Source: Chloroflexota bacterium
Lineage (GTDB): Bacteria; Chloroflexota; Anaerolineae; JAADDB01
Length of the DNA stretch: 17,499 bases
Assembly (NCBI GenBank): GCA_013154135.1
Contig: JAADDB010000009.1
Coordinates: 1-17,499, forward strand
Reading direction: 5' to 3'
Numbering within the stretch: the stretch's first letter is position 1; each line of letters starts with the position of its first letter. The notes under the pieces were generated by a model that was given only the letters and a program-made list of their open reading frames with translations, was not told where the DNA came from and ran no database searches. Below, one piece after another: positions 13,051 to 17,499 of this stretch. The translations under genes were made by a program, and so were the position numbers.

Positions 13051-14665
13051 CATGTTGGGCCAGCATTTCCAGGGGGACAAAACGTCCCCACCGGTGGAGG
13101 TGGGCCAAGTTCATGCGCAACAAACTGGTGGGCCGCAGGCGACACGCGCGCAGCCTCTCCTCATCCGCGAGCACCTCCTCCGGCGGTCCATCGGCCACGA
13201 TGCGCCCTTCCGAGAGGAGGATGACCCGGTTCGCGTAGCGCACGGCCAAGTCCAGGTCATGGGTGATGAAGAGGATGGCCTGGAAGGGAAGTTGGACAAT
13301 GGCGTCCATGAACTGGGTGTAATGGCGGTAATCCTGGCCCGCGGTGGGTTCGTCCATGATGAGGATTTTCGACTCCATGGCCAGGATCGCACCGATGCCC
13401 ACCCGGCGCTGTTGTCCATAGCTGAGGGCCAGGGGTGAACTGTCCGCGTACTCCGTCAGGTCCATGATCTGCAAACTGCGCTCCACGTTTCGCTCAATTC
13501 GCTCCTCGTCAAACCCCAAGTTCCGCGGCCCGAACGCGAGCTCCTCCCGCACGGTGGGCGCGAAGAGCATGTGCGACGGGTTTTGGAAGACGAAACCAAC
13601 GGTGTGCGCGATTTGGGCCACGGAGAGCTCCCGGGTGTCCTTCCCCTCAATCCACACGTGGCCGCGGGTGGGTTTTTCCAGCCCAATGAGATGGCGGACC
13701 AAGGTCGTCTTGCCCGCGCCGTTGGGCCCAAGGATGGCAATCACATCGCCGGGCTGGATGGTGAGGTTGATGTGGTGGAGGACTTCCCGTTCGGGCACGT
13801 AGCCGAAAGAGACGTTTTCCATGACCACGAGGGGATCCGCGGAGGGATCGGGGGTGCGCCGGGGCGGAGGCGGTGGGACGTCCATGGTCCTCAGGCGCCG
13901 GACCGCGACGTCCGCAGGGAGTTTGACGTCCAGCGGGTTGACCACTTCCAGGAAGCCGGGCACATCGCCGAAGTACACCTGTTCGCCCCGCTCCAGGAAG
14001 AGGGCCTTGTCCGGGTGGATGGAGAGCACGTCTTCCACCCGGTGCTCGATGAGGAGGACGGTCTTGCCCGCGTCCACCAGGTGCCGGATGAGCCGGAGGG
14101 CCTCTTCCACGCTGGCCGGGTCCAGGTTGGCCAGGGGTTCGTCCAGGACGAGGATGTCCGGTTCCATGACCAGGGTGCCCGCGACCGCGACTTTCTGTTT
14201 CTCCCCCCCACTGAGCGCGAACGTCTCCCGGTCCCGCAGGTGCGGGATGCCCAGCTCCTGGAGCACCCGGTCAATGCGGACGAGCATCTCCTCCCGGGGC
14301 ACGGCCAGGTTTTCCAGGCCGAACGCGACGTCGTTGAGCACGTACGCGCCCACGATTTGGCGCTCGGGATCCTGCAGCACAGTGCCCACCATTTGGCTGA
14401 TCTCGGCCAGTCGGAGGGGGGCGGGGTCTTGTCCCAGGATGCGGATGGTGCCGGAGAGTTCACCGCCCTTGTAGGAGCGGGGGATGAGGCCGTTGATGGT
14501 GCGCATGAGGGTGGTTTTACCACATCCCGACGCGCCGGCCACCAGGACCAGTTCCCCCGGTTGGATGTCCAGGTTGATATCCCGCAGCGCGAAGGTTTCC
14601 CGTGTTCGATATCGATACGTGAGATGTCGGATATGGAGTGCCGGTTCTTGCGTTCGTTCGCTCAT
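13043..14665 (-). CDS. ECF transporter energy-coupling protein, two fused ABC ATPase domains
   Basis: Cytosolic motor for the T and S components, 540 aa, equal to EcfA1 and EcfA2 in one chain, as in the YkoD type. Domain 1: Walker A GASGCGKTT, signature ALSGGEKQK, Walker B ILVLDEPLANLD, H-loop LIEHRVED. Domain 2, after a proline-rich linker (VPPPPPRRTPDPS): Walker A GPNGAGKTT, signature ALSYGQQRR, Walker B ILIMDEPTAGQD, H-loop FITHDLDLA. The second signature has Tyr in place of the first Gly of LSGGQ. Both domains look catalytically complete. The frame is open to 14731; the ATG at 14665 with GGAAGG 5 nt upstream is chosen. It is the first gene of the ECF-exosortase-IPK run. Confidence 0.95.
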   Translation of the reverse strand: MSERTQEPALHIRHLTYRYRTRETFALRDINLDIQPGELVLVAGASGCGKTTLMRTINGLIPRSYKGGELSGTIRILGQDPAPLRLAEISQMVGTVLQDPERQIVGAYVLNDVAFGLENLAVPREEMLVRIDRVLQELGIPHLRDRETFALSGGEKQKVAVAGTLVMEPDILVLDEPLANLDPASVEEALRLIRHLVDAGKTVLLIEHRVEDVLSIHPDKALFLERGEQVYFGDVPGFLEVVNPLDVKLPADVAVRRLRTMDVPPPPPRRTPDPSADPLVVMENVSFGYVPEREVLHHINLTIQPGDVIAILGPNGAGKTTLVRHLIGLEKPTRGHVWIEGKDTRELSVAQIAHTVGFVFQNPSHMLFAPTVREELAFGPRNLGFDEERIERNVERSLQIMDLTEYADSSPLALSYGQQRRVGIGAILAMESKILIMDEPTAGQDYRHYTQFMDAIVQLPFQAILFITHDLDLAVRYANRVILLSEGRIVADGPPEEVLADEERLRACRLRPTSLLRMNLAHLHRWGRFVPLEMLAQHVV

Positions 14666-14751
14666 CTGTTCCTTCCTGGGGAGAGATGTGTTTGGGGATG
14701 GGGTGAGTGAAGTCCGGCTTCCCCCTCCCAAAACTCATCGACTGCTAAACT

Positions 14752-14874
14752 TGGACTTTGGACAAAACGTGGCGGCTTGGGAAACACGCTTCCGGCACGG
14801 GGCGAGGACGCCGGCATCCCGCCCAGGTGCGGCTGAATCTTGCTCGCCAGCCGGGATCTTTTGTCCAAACTCCA
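14752..14874. mobile_element. MITE-like element with terminal inverted repeats and 7-bp direct flanks
   Basis: A 16-bp terminal inverted repeat with one mismatch (14752-14767 TGGACTTTGGACAAAA; 14859-14874 as its complement) encloses 91 bp that carry a decayed module of the dispersed repeat (TTCCGGCACGGGGCGAGGACG, CATCCCGCCCAGGTGCGG). The direct repeat GCTAAAC lies on both sides (14744-14750 and 14875-14881), one base off the left end, like a target-site duplication. It has no coding capacity. A 27-nt piece of its left end recurs at 16315-16341. Confidence 0.6.
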
Positions 14875-14888
14875 GCTAAACGTCTGGC

Positions 14889-14921
14889 AAGGAAAAAGGG
14901 CCCCGGGGGCCCTTTTTCCTT
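14889..14921 (-). terminator. Bidirectional rho-independent terminator
   Basis: A perfect 15-bp stem (14889-14903 with 14907-14921, loop CGG), with a GGGCCC core flanked by A5 on one side and T5CCTT on the other. It ends the short minus-strand unit that starts near 15062, and could stop plus-strand readthrough as well. Confidence 0.85.
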
Positions 14922-14924
14922 CAT

Positions 14925-14968
14925 GCGTCGTGGCGCCTAACGGAGGTTCCGAGGTGACGCCACGACGC
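14925..14968 (-). other. Long-stem RNA hairpin overlapping the end of the tiny ORF
   Basis: A perfect 11-bp stem (14925-14935 with 14958-14968; GCGTCGTGGCG/CGCCACGACGC on the minus strand) encloses a 22-nt loop with an inner CGGA-ACC-TCCG mini-stem. The tiny ORF's stop codon lies in the loop, directly before the terminator. This suggests the transcript may matter as RNA. Confidence 0.6.
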
Positions 14969-14996
14969 GGTTCATTCTGCTACGTTTGTGATCCAT
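14937..14996 (-). CDS. Possible tiny basic peptide (19 aa)
   Basis: Function unknown; no family recognised. The peptide is MDHKRSRMNRVVASPRNLR, strongly basic (six Arg, one Lys), without a membrane segment. Support for translation is the unusually strong AAAAAGGAGGAGGTG just upstream: AGGAGG lies 8 nt from this ATG, the same spacing as in trxB. An in-frame ATG at 15002 would add two residues. The ORF fits exactly between a promoter (15069-15097) and a terminator (14889-14921). It could also be a regulatory leader peptide or a chance ORF in a small RNA. Low confidence that it is a protein gene; higher that the unit is transcribed. Confidence 0.35.
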   Translation of the reverse strand: MDHKRSRMNRVVASPRNLR

Positions 14997-15002
14997 TGGC
15001 AT

Positions 15003-15055
15003 CACCTCCTCCTTTTTGGGATAGCGTACCAACGGGGCAAAGGCCCCGGGAGGTG
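15003..15055 (-). promoter_or_regulatory. Leader with Shine-Dalgarno-sequestering inverted repeat
   Basis: CACCTCC in the 5' leader (minus strand, 15055-15049) is the exact complement of GGAGGTG in the ribosome binding site (15009-15003). Between them lies a perfect 6-bp hairpin CGGGGC-CTTT-GCCCCG. Pairing of the 7-bp repeats would occlude the ribosome binding site of the tiny ORF. Confidence 0.45.
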
Positions 15056-15068
15056 GTTGATTGAGGGG

Positions 15069-15097
15069 ATTATGGCGGGATTTTCCTTTCCTGTCAA
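15069..15097 (-). promoter_or_regulatory. Sigma-70-like promoter of the short transcript
   Basis: Consensus TTGACA (minus strand 15097-15092), 17-nt spacer, CATAAT (15074-15069). This is the best -35/-10 pair seen in the window. Expected transcription start near 15062 and end at the terminator near 14889, about 175 nt. This unit and the MITE-like element account for most of the gap 14666-15229. Confidence 0.75.
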
Positions 15098-15175
15098 GCC
15101 GGCCCGCGCGATGCCCATGGCGAGTTTTGCTGGAAAGGACAGACGAGTCCGGCCACCGGATACACGGTGCCCGAG

Positions 15176-15213
15176 GGCTCCCCGGTTCTCCCTCGTGCGA
15201 AAACCGGGGAGCC
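15176..15213 (-). terminator. Hairpin after the NUDIX-GNAT gene
   Basis: A perfect 12-bp stem (15176-15187 with 15202-15213; GGCTCCCCGGTT/AACCGGGGAGCC) with a 14-nt loop, 17 nt past the stop codon. It has no T-run, so it may be a termination or mRNA-stability stem. It also separates this gene from the promoter at 15097. Confidence 0.5.
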
Positions 15214-15229
15214 GGCCATGCCGTCATTC

Positions 15230-16168
15230 CTACTTCAACACCTTGCACAAGGTGAGAGTGGTTTCCCGACCCTCCTGGCCGGTCGGCCGCATGGTCATGC
15301 CGCACACTTCGAAGCCCTTCTTCAGGTACACCACAATGCCCGGGTTCCCCGCGTACACCTCTGTGGTGATCAGCTGAACGTGGGCTTTGCGGGCCACACG
15401 CATGGCATGTTCGATGAGGTGACTGCCAATCCCCCAACGTCGATGGTGCGGGTGGACAAAGACGTGGGCTATGGTGGCTTCGTGGTTTTCCGGGGAGATG
15501 TAGAGTCCCGCGTACCCCACGATTTCCCCTCTATCGTCGGCTACCAGCAGATAGTGGTCCGGATCGTGCAGGTAATGTTGTAGATCCCAGCGGGGTTGTT
15601 GGTGCGTGCGGATCAGTTCGTCGATGGCCGGCACATCCTCTTCTGTGGCCAGGCGATAGGTGACCGCGCGGGCCTGCAACCAGCGTTGGAGGGCATCCCA
15701 GTGGGTGGAAAAGGCGATCTCCTCTCGCGGGGGGAGTTCGTGGGGCGCAAACCAGCGGGCATCCTCCGCATCGTCCCCCGGCTGCAACTTCCCACCGACC
15801 ACATGGGCCCGGTACAAGATGAGGACTCCCCGCTGGTGGGTGGAATCCTCGAAGGAGTACACGTTGAGGAGCGCGTCCAGGGCGACCTCCAGCCCCGTTT
15901 CCTCGCGTGTTTCCCGGATCGCGGCCTCCTCTGCACTCTCATCCGCTTCCATGTACCCCGCGGGGAATGCCCAATACCCCTTGCGCGGGGGAACGGCCCG
16001 GCGGATGAGCAACACATGTCCGTCGTCCTCCACCAGTGTTCCCGCGGCCGGTGTGGGGTTGACGTAGAAGATGAAGCCGCATTGAGGACAGACCAACCGT
16101 TCCCGCTCCCCCATGCGGCGGCGTTCCAACGGATGCCCACATCGGGGACAAAACCGATACTCGTCCAT
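15230..16168 (-). CDS. Zinc ribbon-NUDIX hydrolase-GNAT acetyltransferase fusion
   Basis: Predicted two-enzyme cytosolic protein, 312 aa, substrates unknown. Residues 1-35 form a zinc ribbon (Cys7, Cys10, Cys27, Cys30) like that of NADH-pyrophosphatase-type NUDIX proteins. The NUDIX domain (about 36-165) has an exact GX5EX7REUXEEXGU box: Gly71, Glu77, Arg85-Glu86, Glu89-Glu90, Gly92. The C-terminal GNAT domain (about 168-312) has YRLATEEDVPAIDEL at its start and acetyl-CoA motif VFVHPHHRRWGIGSHL (237-252). The frame runs to 16330, but the ATG at 16168 with AGGAAGG 5 nt upstream starts just before the zinc ribbon. It lies 218 bp downstream of the NERD-like gene. Confidence 0.93.
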   Translation of the reverse strand: MDEYRFCPRCGHPLERRRMGERERLVCPQCGFIFYVNPTPAAGTLVEDDGHVLLIRRAVPPRKGYWAFPAGYMEADESAEEAAIRETREETGLEVALDALLNVYSFEDSTHQRGVLILYRAHVVGGKLQPGDDAEDARWFAPHELPPREEIAFSTHWDALQRWLQARAVTYRLATEEDVPAIDELIRTHQQPRWDLQHYLHDPDHYLLVADDRGEIVGYAGLYISPENHEATIAHVFVHPHHRRWGIGSHLIEHAMRVARKAHVQLITTEVYAGNPGIVVYLKKGFEVCGMTMRPTGQEGRETTLTLCKVLK

Positions 16169-16230
16169 ATTCCCCTTCCTCATCTCATTCCAACAACTCA
16201 CCTCGGTTGGAGGGCCCTTGGCCGAAAGGT

Positions 16231-16265
16231 TTTTTGTGGGTGCTGGCCGCCAGCACTCACAAAAA
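16231..16265. repeat. Short palindrome from the centre of the dispersed repeat
   Basis: Two 17-nt arms (16231-16247 and 16249-16265) are complementary at 16 of 17 positions around one base. The left arm, TTTTTGTGGGTGCTGGC, matches the centre of the terminal palindrome (TTTTTGGTGGGTGCTGGCC at 17380-17398). It could act as a stem at the end of the upstream minus-strand transcript. Confidence 0.6.
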
Positions 16266-16314
16266 CAGTTGGCCTTTGAGGTATGGAAACGGGAAAGACA
16301 GAATCCTTTTCCGC

Positions 16315-16341
16315 TTTCCCAAGCTGCCACATTTTGTCCAA
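16315..16341 (-). repeat. Partial copy of the MITE-like left end
   Basis: On the minus strand, TTGGACAAAATG followed by TGGCAGCTTGGGAAA matches 14758-14784 at 25 of 27 positions. No matching right end was found, so it is a remnant. Confidence 0.6.
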
Positions 16342-16375
16342 TCTATTACACATCTGAACTTGTTCGGACCGACTT

Positions 16376-16396
16376 CCCATTAATCGTTACTCGTCA
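16376..16396 (-). repeat. Heptamer array, TAACGAT type, 3 units, containing a stop codon
   Basis: On the minus strand: TGACGAG, TAACGAT, TAATGGG. The array starts inside the last codons of the NERD-like gene, and the second unit supplies its TAA stop. It then reads into the gap. Confidence 0.65.
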
Positions 16397-17130
16397 GCCT
16401 CCACCTTCTTGCGGAACAGATCGCGTAACCGCCGGCGGGTTTCCTCGTTCAAGGGCTTTTCCCGGGCGCGGGTGCGCAAGTATTTCTTCAAATCCTTGGG
16501 CAGCAGCGCGGGCACGGTGGGATTTTCCCGGGTGATAGGGACGGGTTCGAGGAAGAAGACCAGGGGTTGGATGTCCACTACCAGGTCGGGGGCCTCTTTT
16601 TGGAGCCAGGCGCGCAACTTCTCCGTCTGGCTCAACGCCTCCCCCACGGGGTCGCCCAGGCCTTCGGCGCCGAAGAGTCCCAGCAGCCGCCGGAAGCTGA
16701 AGGGCTGGCGCCACTTGTCCCCCCGCGCGATGACCGGGTCCGTCGTGTGGCGCAGGACCACGACGAAGAGCCCCGCGGGCCCAAGGATCACGTGGTCCGC
16801 GGGGAGGAGCCAGTGGTAGACCTCGTATTTGTCGTCCAGGCCTTTGAGGTGTTTGTCCAGGACGGTATCCGGGCGTTGAGCGTGTCCTGCCCCCTTCAGG
16901 CGCACGCCGACGAATCGGCGCATGTTGTAGTTGCCCACTTGTGCGGCGATGAAGCCCAGCATGAGCGCGGCCAGCGCGATCGCGATCCACAAGCCATAGC
17001 GGGGATCGGTGGGTTTCACGCGCAGGGTGATGAGCATGCCCAAGATCAGCACGCCCAGTCCGACAAAGCTGGCAATGCTGGCCAGACGTTTCCGAAAAGC
17101 TACTTTTTTCTCGTTCACGAATACACGCAT
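16387..17130 (-). CDS. Two-TM protein with divergent NERD-like (nuclease-related) domain
   Basis: No firm function. The 247-aa product has a short basic N-terminus, two membrane segments (about 17-37 and 47-66) and a cytosolic domain. The core LLPADHVILGPAGLFVVVL (about 108-126) resembles the NERD domain, where an Asp/Glu-His-hydrophobic-GP-Gly strand leads to the catalytic ETK strand. Here the expected E-x-K is replaced by LRHTT, so nuclease activity is doubtful. The C-terminus is highly charged (RAREKPLNEETRRRLRDLF). The frame extends to 17241, but ATG 17130 is the first start with a Shine-Dalgarno (AAGGAGG, about 10 nt away). Its stop codon lies inside a heptamer array. Confidence 0.68.
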   Translation of the reverse strand: MRVFVNEKKVAFRKRLASIASFVGLGVLILGMLITLRVKPTDPRYGLWIAIALAALMLGFIAAQVGNYNMRRFVGVRLKGAGHAQRPDTVLDKHLKGLDDKYEVYHWLLPADHVILGPAGLFVVVLRHTTDPVIARGDKWRQPFSFRRLLGLFGAEGLGDPVGEALSQTEKLRAWLQKEAPDLVVDIQPLVFFLEPVPITRENPTVPALLPKDLKKYLRTRAREKPLNEETRRRLRDLFRKKVEADE

Positions 17131-17159
17131 GAATCTTCGTCCTCCTTGGATAAGTTCTG

Positions 17160-17308
17160 AACCTGATGAGTTGACAGTCCCTCGGCGGCGGACGGGCCCG
17201 CACCCACGCAAAACAGGTCTCCCCGGGAAAGAATTCGACAAACTTCTATCTCAAAAACGCCCTCCTTCCCGTTGAATGAGATTCATCTCGGCGGCGGACA
17301 AAATTCTG
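17160..17308. repeat. Diverged dispersed repeat upstream of the NERD-like gene
   Basis: CGGCGGCGGACGGGCCCGCACCC (17172-17194) and TCTCGGCGGCGGACAAAATTC (17285-17305) repeat the GGCGGCGGAC motif of the adjacent palindrome, and CCCGTTGAAT and ACAAAATTC recur at 1257-1285. With the next feature it fills the whole 369 bp from 17131 to the window end; no gene is seen there. Confidence 0.55.
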
Positions 17309-17499
17309 TCGTACCTTGGCGGCGGACGGGTCCGCACCTGGGCGGGGTGCCGACGTTCTCGCCCCGTGCATGGAAAGAGTTTTTGGTGGGTGCTGGCCGG
17401 GCGAAGCCCGCCCACCACGCACACAAAACTCTTTCCTTGCACGGGGCGAGAACGTCGGCACCCCGCCCAGGTGCGGACCCGTCCGCCGCCAAGGTACGA
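17309..17499. repeat. Near-perfect 191-bp palindrome, best copy of the dispersed repeat
   Basis: Left arm 17309-17383 and right arm 17425-17499 are complementary at 74 of 75 positions (only T/A at 17371 differs). The 41-nt centre contains the smaller hairpin GGGC-GAA-GCCC flanked by GGTGGG and CCCACC. Each arm holds a minor palindrome, GCGGAC-GG-GTCCGC. The arm ends exactly at the window edge, so the full length is unknown. The high arm identity indicates recent formation or active maintenance compared with the other copies. Confidence 0.93.

Noticed and set aside
14889..15062. Short transcript as 4.5S SRP RNA, 6S RNA or tmRNA
   Set aside because: I could not find the SRP apical loop, a 6S-like long central bubble, or a tRNA-like end with a tag reading frame.
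14937..15437. 166-aa minus-strand ORF running from the tiny ORF into the NUDIX-GNAT gene
   Set aside because: It crosses the promoter, the leader hairpins and the end of a real gene in another frame, and the composition is that of a shadow ORF. Only its last 19-21 codons have a ribosome binding site.

Overview
The window is GC-rich bacterial chromosome of about 17.5 kb with tightly packed operons. It most resembles a Chloroflexota genome, probably thermophilic. The main reasons are an archaeal-type isopentenyl phosphate kinase (also known from Roseiflexus-type Chloroflexota), an exosortase/EpsI pair, an AmmeMemoRadiSam radical SAM enzyme, and intergenic DNA full of 7-bp tandem repeats. This placement is inference; there is no rRNA or other strong phylogenetic marker here. 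No tRNA, rRNA, CRISPR array, transposase or prophage gene was seen.

Layout. 1-3160 (minus strand): trxB, then a 460-bp repeat-filled gap, then the coupled methyltransferase pair prmA-rsmE. 3219-6653 (plus): a promoter, a repeat-rich leader, an HtrA-type lipoprotein protease, a two-domain GNAT protein and an MthK-like K+ channel with RCK domains, the three genes packed or overlapping. 6772-7875 (plus): the AmmeMemoRadiSam radical SAM enzyme, convergent with the next block. 7933-14665 (minus): in transcription order, a fused double ECF ATPase, an ECF S component with its own promoter and leader, the ECF T component, exosortase, EpsI-like protein, a B-box zinc-finger membrane protein and isopentenyl phosphate kinase; four of these genes overlap end to start. 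14889-15097 (minus): a compact promoter-leader-tiny ORF-terminator unit of about 175 nt. 15230-17130 (minus): a zinc ribbon-NUDIX-GNAT fusion and a two-TM protein with a NERD-like domain.

Most unusual is the non-coding DNA. (1) Phase-perfect heptanucleotide arrays sit at gene edges, and all seven edge arrays of the TAACGAT type read inward, from the gene edge into the gap; two of them supply the stop codon of the adjacent gene. (2) A second heptamer type (ACGACCG/CGGTCGT) forms an 11-unit array in the htrA leader and a 14-unit array directly before the ipk ribosome binding site. (3) A dispersed GC-rich palindromic repeat has decayed copies in at least five gaps and an almost perfect 191-bp palindrome at the right end. 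(4) One 123-bp copy has 16-bp terminal inverted repeats and 7-bp direct flanks, like a MITE.

How the genes may work together: htrA, the GNAT protein and the K+ channel form one transcription unit consistent with envelope or stress homeostasis. The ECF-exosortase-EpsI-zinc finger-IPK block couples an uptake system of unknown substrate to a cell-surface sorting system and to isoprenoid precursor supply. That functional link is inferred from gene order only.
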